A stretch of 64,000 nucleotides of DNA from positions 248,001 to 312,000 of the forward strand of contig NZ_CP077725.1 in assembly GCF_024730565.1 (NCBI RefSeq), in the 5' to 3' direction. Below the pieces are notes generated by a model that did no database searches, was not told where the DNA came from, and saw only the letters and a program-made list of their open reading frames with translations. This document shows, piece after piece, positions 35,760-44,810 of the stretch; positions within the stretch are counted from its first letter, which is position 1; each line of letters starts with the position of its first letter. This DNA is from Clostridium sp. CM027 (GTDB lineage Bacteria; Bacillota; Clostridia; Clostridiales; Clostridiaceae). Made by a program: the position numbers and the translations under genes.

Positions 35760-37448
35760 ATGCTCCTACAATTAAATATTATGAATTTTGCCCTAATTGA
35801 AAAGTTAAGTATTAATTTTGAAAAAGGATTTAATGTCCTTTCTGGTGAAACAGGAGCGGGAAAATCAATTTTAATTGATGCTATAAATTATGTATTAGGG
35901 GGTAAATTCAATAAGAACTTAATCAGGACAGGTGAAAACAAAACTTATGTTGAGGCAATATTTAGCATTGATACTAAAAATAACAAAAATGCTTTAGATG
36001 AGATGGATATTGATTATGAGGACATGGTATTTATAAGTCGCGAAACTTTTCAATCTGGGAAAAGTATTGCAAAAGTTAATGGTAAATCATTGCTACTCTC
36101 AAAGGTTAAGTATATTAGTAAAAATTTATTGGATATTCATGGTCAACATGATAATCATAATTTATTAGATAAAGTCAATCATATATTTTATGTGGATTCC
36201 TTTGGAACTGATAAAATTCATAAGGTTCTTGTGGGATATAATGAGAAATATGTAAGAATGACTACAATCAAAAATAGAATTAATAAACTTGAAGGAAATG
36301 AAGGACAGCGAGAAAAAAGAATCGATTTCTTGAATTACCAGTTAGAAGAAATTAAAAGCGCCAATCTCAAAATTGGTGAAGACCAGGATCTTTTAGAAAA
36401 ATATGCAATCATTAGCAATGCAGAAAATTTGGAAAAACATTTATCAAAAAGTTATGCATTATTAGATACCAGTGATGAGGAAAATACTTCGGTTTTTTAT
36501 AATTTAGCTATGGCTATTAGGGAATTAAGAAGTATAGAAAAGCACATGGAAAAAATAAAATTAATTGCAGACTCTATAGAAGAAAGCTATTTTAATATAG
36601 AGGAAAATATTACGGATTTAAGAAACTTAAAAGAGACAATTTATTATGATGAAAAAGAATTAGAGTATATGAATAGTCGAATAAGCCTGATTAACACTTG
36701 TAAGAAGAAGTATGCACCTACCATTGAGGAAATTTATGAATATAAAGAAAAAATCCAAATTGAATATGAAGAATTAATTAATAGTAGTGATATAATCATT
36801 GTTCTTAAAAAAGAAAAAATAGCTCTTGAGCGTGAAATGAAAATTATAGCAGATCAGATTCATGAAATTAGATCTGATACAGCAAAAAAACTCCAAGGTA
36901 AAATAAAAGATGAATTAAATTATATTGGCCTTGAAAAAAGTGAGTTCTACATAGAAGTAAAACTCGTAAATGAATTTTATGAAAATGGCTGTGATAAAGT
37001 TCAATTTTGTATATCTACTAATCCTGGAGAACCACTAAATCCATTAGAAAATATTGTGTCTGGTGGGGAATTATCACGTATAATGCTTGCACTCAAAACT
37101 GTATTCGTTAATAAGGATGAAATACCTACTGTTATATTTGATGAAATAGACACTGGTATTAGTGGTAGAATCGCGCAATGTGTTGCAGAAAAGATGTATT
37201 CAATATCATTAAACCATCAAATCCTTTGTGTAACACATTTGCCCCAAATAGCTAGTATGGCAGATACAAATTATTTAATATCTAAAAATGTTTTAAAAAA
37301 TAAAACTTATACCAATGTTATAAAAATGAATGATGAAGAAAAGCAACAAGAAATAGCTAGAATGATTGGTGGTACACAGGTTACTAAATTAACCTTGGAA
37401 AATTCTAAAGAAATGATAAATATGGCAAAGAAACAAAAAAAATATTAA
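35760..37448 (+). CDS. recN: DNA repair protein RecN
   Basis: 562 residues, an SMC-like ATPase. Walker A GETGAGKSILIDAINY (about 30-45), a long coiled-coil middle, signature NIVSGGELSRIMLALK and Walker B TVIFDEIDTGISGR, then CVTHLPQIASMAD. RecN acts early in double-strand break repair and holds DNA ends. AGGAGGAGG precedes the ATG. Last gene of the dxs operon. Confidence 0.96.
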   Translation: MLLQLNIMNFALIEKLSINFEKGFNVLSGETGAGKSILIDAINYVLGGKFNKNLIRTGENKTYVEAIFSIDTKNNKNALDEMDIDYEDMVFISRETFQSGKSIAKVNGKSLLLSKVKYISKNLLDIHGQHDNHNLLDKVNHIFYVDSFGTDKIHKVLVGYNEKYVRMTTIKNRINKLEGNEGQREKRIDFLNYQLEEIKSANLKIGEDQDLLEKYAIISNAENLEKHLSKSYALLDTSDEENTSVFYNLAMAIRELRSIEKHMEKIKLIADSIEESYFNIEENITDLRNLKETIYYDEKELEYMNSRISLINTCKKKYAPTIEEIYEYKEKIQIEYEELINSSDIIIVLKKEKIALEREMKIIADQIHEIRSDTAKKLQGKIKDELNYIGLEKSEFYIEVKLVNEFYENGCDKVQFCISTNPGEPLNPLENIVSGGELSRIMLALKTVFVNKDEIPTVIFDEIDTGISGRIAQCVAEKMYSISLNHQILCVTHLPQIASMADTNYLISKNVLKNKTYTNVIKMNDEEKQQEIARMIGGTQVTKLTLENSKEMINMAKKQKKY

Positions 37449-37498
37449 TTTTGTTATTTAGGTTAGCATAGTTATAAAAATAGGTTAATAGGGAAAAG

Positions 37499-37530
37499 TA
37501 AAGTCATAATTTTATGGCTTTATTTTTTTC
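37499..37530 (+). terminator. Terminator after recN
   Basis: Short stem AAAGTCATA/TATGGCTTT around ATTT, followed by a long T run. Confidence 0.75.
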
Positions 37531-37740
37531 GTTTTTTTTAACCTAAAGTATAAAGCCTCTAAGTTTGTATAATTAATAAAAATGTAAAAATAATTGCAAT
37601 AGAGGGTAATTTTTTTAATTTAGTATAAATTAGTTTTGAATCTATGTCTTTGACTATTTTTGAATTAATGTTATAGCATAATATGGAGAATTCGAGGGTA
37701 ACTTAAAGTTATAAATATAAGAGAAAAGGAGGTAAAGCTT

Positions 37741-38970
37741 ATGAAGAAAAGGTTAAATATAATATGTTGGATTATAACACCTTTAGTAGTAATAATTGCT
37801 TTAAGTGCGTATCTTAAAGTCCAAAATAAAATTGTTGCAGCATATGATAGACCAATGGAAACATTATATTCTAACAAACTTGTAAAAGTAAAAGACGATA
37901 AAGACATTATTCTTAATAAACCAGATATAAATAATAAAAAGAAAAATGAGAAAAAAGTTAATTTAGAAAATAGCTTAGAAGTTGAATCAACATTTATAAA
38001 AGACAAATCAGATTTAATGGTTTATCCAGGAGGACAACCAATTGGTGTTAAATTGAATACTAAAGGTGTTTTAGTAGTAGCTTTATCTGATATTCAAGGT
38101 ATAAATGGTAAAACACCAAGTCCTGCCGCAAATGCAGGTGTACAAATAGGTGATAGTATAATAAGTATAAATAATGTTGAAATAAATCATGCAGAAGATG
38201 TAATAAGATTTATAAATAAAGAAAAAAATACAGAACTCACTCTTAAATTACAACGTAAAAATGATTTAACATTTTTTCAAGTTAAAATTAAACCAACTAT
38301 TGATTCAGAAGATGGAAAACAAAAAATTGGTTTATGGGTACGCGACTCAACTGCTGGTGTAGGAACATTAACGTTATATGATGATAAAACTAAAAAATTT
38401 GCTGCGTTAGGTCATCCTATTACAGATGCTGATGCCGGAACAATATTGAATGTTAATAATGGTGTGATTATATCATCTAATATTGTATCAGTAAAAAAAG
38501 GAACAAGAGGAACTCCAGGAGAGTTAAGAGGACTTTTCATAGATGAAAGCAAAATAAAAGGTCAAATAACCAAAAATACTGAATGTGGTATATTTGGAGA
38601 AGGAACTAAAAGTCTTATAAATAATAAATTTAGTAAACCTATGAAAATAGGACTAAGAAATGAAATTAAAGAAGGAAAAGCTCAAATTTTAACCACTATA
38701 AATGGTAGTGAACCACAATTGTTTCAAATAGAAATTCAGAAACTATTACCTCAAAATAAATCCGGATCGAAAAGTATGGTCATTAAAATTACAGATCCTA
38801 GGCTTCTAGAAAAAACTGGCGGCATAGTGCAAGGTATGAGTGGTAGTCCAATAATTCAGAATGATAAGATTATTGGTGCGGTAACCCATGTTTTAATTAA
38901 TAAACCTGATTTAGGATATGGAATATATATAGAATGGATGTTGAAAGATGCAGGTATTTTATCAAATTAA
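37741..38970 (+). CDS. spoIVB: SpoIVB signalling serine peptidase
   Basis: 409 residues. N-terminal membrane anchor (about 7-26), a PDZ domain (about 110-195, AANAGVQIGDSIISINNVEI) and an S55 peptidase domain with catalytic His in LGHPITDADAG and Ser in VQGMSGSPIIQ. Made in the forespore, it cleaves SpoIVFA so that pro-sigma-K can be processed in the mother cell. ATG follows AAAGGAGG. A CATAATA at 37677 resembles a sigma-G -10 box but no good -35 box was found. Directly upstream of spo0A, as in most endospore formers. Confidence 0.95.
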   Translation: MKKRLNIICWIITPLVVIIALSAYLKVQNKIVAAYDRPMETLYSNKLVKVKDDKDIILNKPDINNKKKNEKKVNLENSLEVESTFIKDKSDLMVYPGGQPIGVKLNTKGVLVVALSDIQGINGKTPSPAANAGVQIGDSIISINNVEINHAEDVIRFINKEKNTELTLKLQRKNDLTFFQVKIKPTIDSEDGKQKIGLWVRDSTAGVGTLTLYDDKTKKFAALGHPITDADAGTILNVNNGVIISSNIVSVKKGTRGTPGELRGLFIDESKIKGQITKNTECGIFGEGTKSLINNKFSKPMKIGLRNEIKEGKAQILTTINGSEPQLFQIEIQKLLPQNKSGSKSMVIKITDPRLLEKTGGIVQGMSGSPIIQNDKIIGAVTHVLINKPDLGYGIYIEWMLKDAGILSN

Positions 38971-39012
38971 CTAGCATTATTTAAAAAAAGGGGTTAAAAT
39001 AGATATTAAGCA

Positions 39013-39044
39013 ATAAAGGATAGCGGATGCTATCCTTTATTTTA
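39013..39044 (+). terminator. Terminator between spoIVB and spo0A
   Basis: Perfect 12 bp stem ATAAAGGATAGC/GCTATCCTTTAT around GGAT, followed by TTTTAT. Confidence 0.88.
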
Positions 39045-39100
39045 TAAAAAATGATAAATAATGATAAATAATTATTTATTTGTAAATTTTCTTAATATAA

Positions 39101-39129
39101 GAAGGAATTGTAATTCTTTTGTCGAATTA
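39101..39129 (+). promoter_or_regulatory. Sigma-H-type promoter of spo0A with overlapping 0A box
   Basis: GAAGGAATT (39101-39109) fits the sigma-H -35 consensus RnAGGAWWW; after 11 bases GTCGAATTA (39121-39129) fits the -10 consensus RnnGAAT. TGTCGAA at 39120-39126 is a perfect core 0A box and overlaps the -10 element, suggesting Spo0A autoregulation. Confidence 0.75.
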
Positions 39130-39175
39130 ATATTTGTTAAGATATGGGAATTTATTTATAAAGGGGAGTTATAAT

Positions 39176-39991
39176 ATGGAAGAAGCTAGAATTAGTGTGC
39201 TTATTGCAGATGATAATAAAGAATTTTGCAATATTTTAAATGATTATTTATTAAGCCAAAGAGATATTATGGTTACAGGTATTGCAAAAGATGGAATAGA
39301 AGCTCTTAAGTTAATAAAAGAGAGAAAGCCTGATTTGGTAGTATTAGACATAATAATGCCACATTTAGATGGTCTTGGGGTACTAGAAAGATTGGGTAGT
39401 ATGGACCTTGAACCAATACCAAAAATAATAGTATTATCTGCAGTTGGGCAAGATAAGATTACACAAAGAGCTATTGCATTGGGAGCAGATTATTATGTAG
39501 TAAAACCATTTGATATGGAAGTTTTTACAAAGAGAATAAGACAAATGTTTAATAATACAATTTCAAGTGATAACAGCAAAAAATCAATATCTTTTATTGA
39601 TACATCTGAAACTAGAAAAAGTAATCATAACGAACCAATGGATTTAGAAGCTGAAATTACAAATATAATTCATGAAATTGGCGTTCCAGCTCATATTAAG
39701 GGATACATGTATCTAAGAGAAGCAATCACTATGGTAGTTAATGATATTGAACTTCTATCCGCAGTGACGAAGGAATTATACCCATCTATTGCTAAAAAAT
39801 TCAACACAACTGCTAGTAGGGTAGAAAGAGCAATAAGGCATGCTATAGAAGTAGCATGGGGACGTGGTCAAGTTGAAACAATAAATAAAATATTTGGTTA
39901 TACCATACATAATGCTAAAGGTAAACCAACCAATAGTGAATTTATAGCTATGGTAGCCGATAAGTTAAGATTACAAAACAGGGTTTCTTAG
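39176..39991 (+). CDS. spo0A: Sporulation master regulator Spo0A
   Basis: 271 residues from ATG 39176 behind AAGGGGAG. N-terminal receiver domain with acidic pocket Asp12-Asp13, phosphoacceptor Asp58 ([13 protein letters not shown]) and the KPF lysine. The C-terminal DNA-binding domain (about 155-271) carries the recognition region [20 protein letters not shown], identical in style across spore formers. Phosphorylated Spo0A binds TGTCGAA boxes and starts sporulation; clostridia also use it for solvent and toxin control. The leader holds a sigma-H promoter. Confidence 0.98.
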   Translation: MEEARISVLIADDNKEFCNILNDYLLSQRDIMVTGIAKDGIEALKLIKERKPDLVVLDIIMPHLDGLGVLERLGSMDLEPIPKIIVLSAVGQDKITQRAIALGADYYVVKPFDMEVFTKRIRQMFNNTISSDNSKKSISFIDTSETRKSNHNEPMDLEAEITNIIHEIGVPAHIKGYMYLREAITMVVNDIELLSAVTKELYPSIAKKFNTTASRVERAIRHAIEVAWGRGQVETINKIFGYTIHNAKGKPTNSEFIAMVADKLRLQNRVS

Positions 39992-39998
39992 CCTTATA

Positions 39999-40028
39999 TA
40001 ACGACGGTTTCAGACCGGTTTGTTTTTT
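39999..40028 (+). terminator. Probable terminator after spo0A
   Basis: Short imperfect stem (AACGACGGT/ACCGGTTTG) followed by TTTTTT, eight bases after the stop. Confidence 0.55.
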
Positions 40029-40079
40029 ATCGAAGTTAATTATTTAGTTAATATTGAGTTATAAACCAAAAACTAATAG

Positions 40080-40118
40080 ACTTATTCATTTATTAAGTAA
40101 ATGAATAAGTTTATTTTT
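40080..40118. terminator. Terminator between spo0A and the convergent propeller gene
   Basis: Perfect 13 bp stem ACTTATTCATTTA/TAAATGAATAAGT with T runs after it; it lies between the two convergent genes. Confidence 0.8.
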
Positions 40119-40196
40119 ATGGAAATAATTGATACTCATAAAATGTAGTAGATTAGCCAATAGTTTCATAGGGGATTTTGATATAGAAATATGAGT

Positions 40197-41009
40197 TTAT
40201 TTTTTGAAAATCATACTTCTTATTATATAAATTCTATTCGGAGAAGCGTATCCCATAGCTAAATAGGACTTTCCATATTCTAAAGCAAAAGTTAAACCCT
40301 CACTTTCTCCTGGGTTATTAAAATGATAAGTTGCAATTATTATACCTTCATAATTTAATATTGTAATCTTATTATTTGTATATAAATAAATGTATTTGCC
40401 ATCTGTTTCTAAGCCTTGTGGAACACCTTGCGTAGCAATATTAAAAGTATTTATTACATTCATGTTGGCTAAATTTATAATAGTAAATGTTGGATTACCA
40501 ATATCAGCTCCACTTGAAATGGTATGGAGTATTAAATAATCATGGACATTATCTATAGCAAGTAAGGCTGATGTTCCCAAACGTTCATAGCTTAAATTAC
40601 TTAATATTGTACTTGTAGTATAATCAACAACATAAATATGAGTTAAATTAGTTCCTCCACCATTAGCAATATAAATTTTGTTTGTTTTGGTTCTATATCC
40701 AAGTTCAGCACAATGGCCTAGAGACATAGATGCTGTTTCACATATTTTCTTTCCTGACATATCATATTTAATTATTTTCCCGTTTCCAGCTCCTAAATCA
40801 AAGCCACAATAAAAATGTCCATCAAAAAATGTTAATCCTTGAAAATTTTTAGTGGATGGAATACGAAATAGTAATTCATATTGAAATTTTTCTGTTTTAT
40901 TATTCGGAGATATTCTGTCATTTTTAATAGCAAATGTTAAATTATTATCGAAAGTATTAATAGATAAGGCCAAGGCACACACGCATAAGTATCTTCTATA
41001 AGTTTTCAA
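40197..41009 (-). CDS. Secreted beta-propeller-like protein of unknown function
   Basis: 270 residues beginning at TTG 41009, with AGGTAGGTG upstream on the minus strand. A likely signal peptide (LCVCALALSINTFDNNLTFA) is followed by repeating blocks of beta strands with turns such as GLTFFDGHFYCGFD, GYRTKTNKIYIANGGG and GLETDGKYIYLYTNN, typical of propeller blades. SLGHCAELGYRTKTNKIY faintly resembles helveticin J-like or phage-associated propellers, but this is weak. It is the only gene of its kind between spo0A and spoIIM. Function unknown. Confidence 0.6.
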   Translation of the reverse strand: MKTYRRYLCVCALALSINTFDNNLTFAIKNDRISPNNKTEKFQYELLFRIPSTKNFQGLTFFDGHFYCGFDLGAGNGKIIKYDMSGKKICETASMSLGHCAELGYRTKTNKIYIANGGGTNLTHIYVVDYTTSTILSNLSYERLGTSALLAIDNVHDYLILHTISSGADIGNPTFTIINLANMNVINTFNIATQGVPQGLETDGKYIYLYTNNKITILNYEGIIIATYHFNNPGESEGLTFALEYGKSYLAMGYASPNRIYIIRSMIFKK

Positions 41010-41094
41010 TTTAATAACACCTACCTTTTATTTTATAGTATGTTTATAATCATAAATTTTAATGCTAGCGATTTCTGGGACATGGCAAAAAAAT

Positions 41095-41240
41095 ATTCAC
41101 TTATGTAGTAAAGTAAATTAAATATGCATATAACCATCTTTGATATCATAAATATGAATTAAGTTATAATATTGCAGCACCGCAGGTGATAATTTAATTC
41201 ATATAAGGGGGATTTTAGCATACATATAACGTAAGTGAAT
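41095..41240. repeat. Nested inverted-repeat element upstream of spoIIM
   Basis: Outer arms ATTCACTTA (41095-41103)/TAAGTGAAT (41232-41240) are perfect. Inside, 41152-41167 pairs with 41189-41204 over 16 bp with one G-T pair, and the apex can close through CACC/GGTG. No coding potential. It sits within the 294-base gap between the propeller gene and spoIIM. Confidence 0.6.
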
Positions 41241-41303
41241 TTTAACAATATATTATGAATAGCTAAAAAACAAGCAGAATGATCAACAAAAGGGGGAAAA
41301 ATT

Positions 41304-41954
41304 ATGTCATCTAATACTTTAATGGGAAACATAAACAAACATATACAAGAAAATTTTTGGCTATATATTATAAGTATTCTTTGCGTATTTACAGGTATAA
41401 TTTTAGGAATCTACAGTGTGAAGTACATGGGGGATTTTGAACGAAATGATTTAGTAAATTACTTGATGAATTTTATTGATCCTTCAAATACAAGTGGGAT
41501 TAGTTATAAATTAATATTTTTACAATCGATTAAAAATAATCTGCCTGTGATTATTTTTCTTTGGTTTTTAGGTTTAACTATTGTCGGGATACCAATAATT
41601 ATAATTATTGATTTATTGAAAGGATTTACAGTTGGATTTACCTTTAGCTTTATGATTAGCGGCCTAGGAAAGAATGGCATTGGTATAGCAATACTAGGGG
41701 TGATACCTCAGAATTTAATTTATATTCCATGCATTATTTTTGCATCTGTAGTATCAATGGAATTTTCTATAATGCTACTTAAGAGTAAGTTCAATAAACA
41801 ATGGACAAGTAGTTTATCTAGCAGAATAATATATTATAGTGCAATATTCATTGTAATAATAATTTTCTTGTTTATAGGGATAATTATAGAATCTTATATT
41901 GCACCGCATTTTGTTAAAAATCTTATTAATAATTTGGGAGCAGTAAGCAAATGA
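41304..41954 (+). CDS. spoIIM: Stage II sporulation protein M
   Basis: 216 residues of DUF95/SpoIIM type with about five membrane helices. In sporulation SpoIIM holds SpoIID and SpoIIP, which remodel septal peptidoglycan to allow engulfment. LLKGFTVGFTFSFMISGLGKNGI and LGVIPQNLIYIPCIIF are characteristic when read as segments. ATG follows AAAGGGGGA. The stop overlaps the next start (ATGA). Usual place close to xerD. Confidence 0.92.
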   Translation: MSSNTLMGNINKHIQENFWLYIISILCVFTGIILGIYSVKYMGDFERNDLVNYLMNFIDPSNTSGISYKLIFLQSIKNNLPVIIFLWFLGLTIVGIPIIIIIDLLKGFTVGFTFSFMISGLGKNGIGIAILGVIPQNLIYIPCIIFASVVSMEFSIMLLKSKFNKQWTSSLSSRIIYYSAIFIVIIIFLFIGIIIESYIAPHFVKNLINNLGAVSK

Positions 41955-42178
41955 AGCATAAGGATGTATTGCACTTTATAATGTTAACAATAAAATGTTT
42001 TGTGATTTTACTAGTAATTGGAATTTACTTGCCTAAAGCTGTGGATTACTTGCTTCAAAATTTAATTAATAATACAAAAATCTACAAAAATAGTGTTGTA
42101 GTTTACAAATTAGTTGATAATAATTATAAATTAATTTATAATTATATTCTTACATTTTATTTATTCTTTAGAGTATAA
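41951..42178 (+). CDS. Small hypothetical membrane protein
   Basis: 75 residues, translationally coupled to spoIIM by an ATGA overlap. A membrane helix (about 8-27) is followed by an amphipathic middle and a second hydrophobic stretch at the C-terminus (YILTFYLFF). I recognise no family. The coupling suggests a role with SpoIIM, in the position where B. subtilis-type genomes have small unknown genes before xerD. Confidence 0.55.
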   Translation: MKHKDVLHFIMLTIKCFVILLVIGIYLPKAVDYLLQNLINNTKIYKNSVVVYKLVDNNYKLIYNYILTFYLFFRV

Positions 42179-42221
42179 TGTATGTATATATTAATATTCT
42201 CTATAATATGGGAGATACATT

Positions 42222-43100
42222 ATGAATGATTTATTAAAAATCTATAGCGATAATTTAAAAAACAATAAACTAACGAGAAATACTATTGAAGCTTACACTC
42301 GAGATGTTAAACGTTTTATTGAATTTATAGAATATAAAAATGAAAGTATAAAAACGGTTGATTGCATAACAATAATGGCATATTCTGAGTATCTTAGAAA
42401 AGAAGGTCGTGCAAATAGTTCCATAGCAAGAAGTATAGTTTCCATCAGAAATTACTATAAATATCTTATTAAAAACGATTTTGCAGAACATGACCCAACA
42501 GCCTATTTTTCAATTGCAAAAATTAAACGAAATATACCTCAAATTCTATCTATCGAGGAGATAGATGAATTATTAAATCAACCAGAAGAGTCAACGATTA
42601 AAGGATGTAGAGATAAAGCAATGCTAGAATTAATGTATGCTACAGGCATAAAGGTTTCAGAACTTTTAAGTTTAACAACATATGATATTAATTTAGAATT
42701 GCTATACATAAGGTGCAATAATGGTAAGAAAAATGAAAGAATAATTCCTATTGGTACCCAGGCGGTTAGATGTCTATCGCAGTATTTAAAGACAAGATCT
42801 ATTATAAACTTAAATAATTTAAGTTTACTCTTTTTAAATATAAAAGGGGATAAAATGACAAGGCAAGGCTATTGGAAAATTATTAAAGAGTATGCTAAAA
42901 AGACTAATATTAAAAAAGCTATAAATTCTTATACAATAAGACATTCATTTGCTGTGCATTTATTGCAAAATGGCGCTGGTATAGCCTCAGTTCAAGAACT
43001 ATTAGGTCATAATAGTATGTCTACAACTCAAATTTACTCAACTATAGTTAAAAAGAGCAAAATTGCTGAAATTTATAAGAATACTCATCCTAGAGCATAA
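42222..43100 (+). CDS. XerD-like tyrosine recombinase with altered catalytic residues
   Basis: 292 residues. N-terminal core-binding domain (about 1-85, with YTRDVKRFIEF) and C-terminal catalytic domain. Position after spoIIM and before dacF is that of xerD (ripX). Conserved: beta-hairpin Lys region GKKNERIIPIG, Arg240 in YTIRHSF, LLGH (His263) and the nucleophile Tyr272 in TTQIYS. Changed: the first catalytic Arg of GLRVSEL is Lys144 (GIKVSELL), and the His of HxxR is Tyr237. Standard XerD has both. It may be a divergent active resolvase or a non-standard recombinase; genuine XerC/D could lie elsewhere. Confidence 0.85.
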   Translation: MNDLLKIYSDNLKNNKLTRNTIEAYTRDVKRFIEFIEYKNESIKTVDCITIMAYSEYLRKEGRANSSIARSIVSIRNYYKYLIKNDFAEHDPTAYFSIAKIKRNIPQILSIEEIDELLNQPEESTIKGCRDKAMLELMYATGIKVSELLSLTTYDINLELLYIRCNNGKKNERIIPIGTQAVRCLSQYLKTRSIINLNNLSLLFLNIKGDKMTRQGYWKIIKEYAKKTNIKKAINSYTIRHSFAVHLLQNGAGIASVQELLGHNSMSTTQIYSTIVKKSKIAEIYKNTHPRA

Positions 43101-43143
43101 GATAAATGATTTAACTACAATGTAGAATTTAAATAGAATATAG

Positions 43144-43186
43144 AAAAATCCGCTTTCACTAATTATGAAGGCGGGTTTTTATTTTT
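43144..43186 (+). terminator. Terminator after the xerD-like gene
   Basis: AAAAATCCGC pairs with GCGGGTTTTT apart from one mismatch; a long T-rich tract follows. Confidence 0.75.
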
Positions 43187-43230
43187 GTTTTTAACTATAA
43201 TAATTTTTTTATTTTATTATAAATAAATAG

Positions 43231-43260
43231 TGATAATATTAATGCAAATTGGTAAAAATA
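43231..43260 (+). promoter_or_regulatory. Possible sigma-F/G-type promoter of dacF
   Basis: GGTAAAAATA (43251-43260) fits the forespore -10 pattern GGNNANAHTR at every position. TGATA lies 15 bases upstream as a partial -35 box. In B. subtilis dacF is a forespore gene, which supports the reading, but the -35 match is weak. Confidence 0.4.
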
Positions 43261-43325
43261 ATGTTATGAATTTTAATCAACGCAGACATTTTTGTCTAGC
43301 GAAAAGTAATAAGAGGAGGATACAT

Positions 43326-44507
43326 ATGAAAAGGAACTTTAGGAACGTATTATGTTTAATTTTAACGTTGATTTTTACAACACAGTTTTTCTGTCTGCCA
43401 GCTAAGGCAGAAGGAGAAAATAAGGATGATAAAGGAATTGTAGTAGAAGCAAAGTCAGCACTACTAATGGAACCATCCACTGGCAAAATAATATATGAAA
43501 AAAATTCTCATGAGAGATTTGCACCAGCATCAGTAACTAAAATAATGACTATGTTATTAGCTATGGAGGCCATAGATTCTGGTAAGATTAAATTACAAGA
43601 TAAGATAACCGTAAGTGAAAACTCGAAAAAAATGGGTGGAAGTAGTATGATTCTTGAAACTGGTGAAATTAGAACCGTGGAAGAAATTTTAAAAGGGATT
43701 GCCATTGCATCAGGAAATGATGCAGCAGTGGCAATGGCAGAATATCTAGGTGGCAGTGAAGGTGCTTTTGTAAATATGATGAATGAAAGAGCAAAAAGTC
43801 TTAATATGAAAGATACTGCTTTCAAAAACTGCACTGGTCTAAGTGCAGTAGGGCATTTTACAACTGCCTATGATATTTCAATTATGTCTAGAGCGCTATT
43901 AAAACATCCTAAAATATTAAAATATTCAGGAACCTACATGGAAACTATTTCAGAGGGCAGAAAGTCACCTATAGGTCTTGTAAATCATAATAAGCTTGTT
44001 AGATTCTTTGCTGGATGTGATGGACTCAAGACTGGATTTACAAATGAGGCAATGTATTGTATGTCTGCGACTGCAACACGAAGCAATGTAAGGATGCTTG
44101 CAATAATTATGGGTGCGCCAACTTACACAAAAAGAAATAGAGATGCTAGCATGTTAATGAATTACGGATTTACAAAATTTGAGACGAAAAAAGTAATAGC
44201 AAAAGATCAAGGATTAGAAAAAGTAATTTTAAATAAGAAAGGTGATAAGTTCCTAATAGCTAAAGCACATAAAGATTTCCTTATAACCCTTGAAAAAGGT
44301 AATAAAAATAAAATAACTAAAAAATTTGTTATGAAGGAAGGTTTGAAAGAGTATAAAAAGGATGTCGCAATTGGATTTTGTGAAATATATGTCGATAATA
44401 AGTTAAGTGGTAAGATTGTTATTTACAGCGATAGGGATATAAAAAAATCTAGAGTGTGGGATAATATTAAAAATAACTTTACAGACTTATTTGATAAGGC
44501 GATTTAA
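43326..44507 (+). CDS. dacF: D-alanyl-D-alanine carboxypeptidase DacF
   Basis: 393 residues from ATG 43326 behind AGAGGAGG. Signal peptide (about 1-30, ending PAKAEG), then a class A low-molecular-weight PBP domain with SxxK in APASVTKIMTML, SxN in ASGNDAAVAMA and KTG in GLKTGFTNEA, and a C-terminal PBP5-type beta domain (about 300-390). It trims the terminal D-Ala of peptidoglycan stem peptides outside the membrane; DacF homologues act on spore wall peptidoglycan. Confidence 0.93.
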   Translation: MKRNFRNVLCLILTLIFTTQFFCLPAKAEGENKDDKGIVVEAKSALLMEPSTGKIIYEKNSHERFAPASVTKIMTMLLAMEAIDSGKIKLQDKITVSENSKKMGGSSMILETGEIRTVEEILKGIAIASGNDAAVAMAEYLGGSEGAFVNMMNERAKSLNMKDTAFKNCTGLSAVGHFTTAYDISIMSRALLKHPKILKYSGTYMETISEGRKSPIGLVNHNKLVRFFAGCDGLKTGFTNEAMYCMSATATRSNVRMLAIIMGAPTYTKRNRDASMLMNYGFTKFETKKVIAKDQGLEKVILNKKGDKFLIAKAHKDFLITLEKGNKNKITKKFVMKEGLKEYKKDVAIGFCEIYVDNKLSGKIVIYSDRDIKKSRVWDNIKNNFTDLFDKAI

Positions 44508-44810
44508 CAAAACTTTATAGTAGTGTTTACAGATTTATGTAGATATAAAAATATAGCTTCTGGGCAATAAATTATTTGCTTAGAAGCTAAGTTTTTATAA
44601 AATAATATACTTTAGGAATTAAAATGTCAGACTTAATTGGGAATATTACAAATATTAAAGGACTTGAAAAGTGTAATATGAAATAAAACAAGCTAGTAAA
44701 TTGACTAGTTATTTTTCCAAAGATGAATTATACTTAGAATAGACTTGATATAAAGAAATCAAAGTAAAACTTATATTTCTTTAAAATTATTTATTTAGGA
44801 GAGAGTGTAC
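44508..44810. other. Intergenic region dacF-scpA
   Basis: No gene in these 303 bases. It has a terminator (44554-44600), a second small hairpin with a T tract (CTAGT/ACTAG, about 44688-44716) and the AGGAGAGAG ribosome site of scpA. No promoter was recognised with confidence. Confidence 0.6.
44554..44600 (+). terminator. Terminator after dacF
   Basis: Stem TAGCTTCT/AGAAGCTA extended by GCAA/TTGC inside, followed by AGTTTTTAT. Confidence 0.82.
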
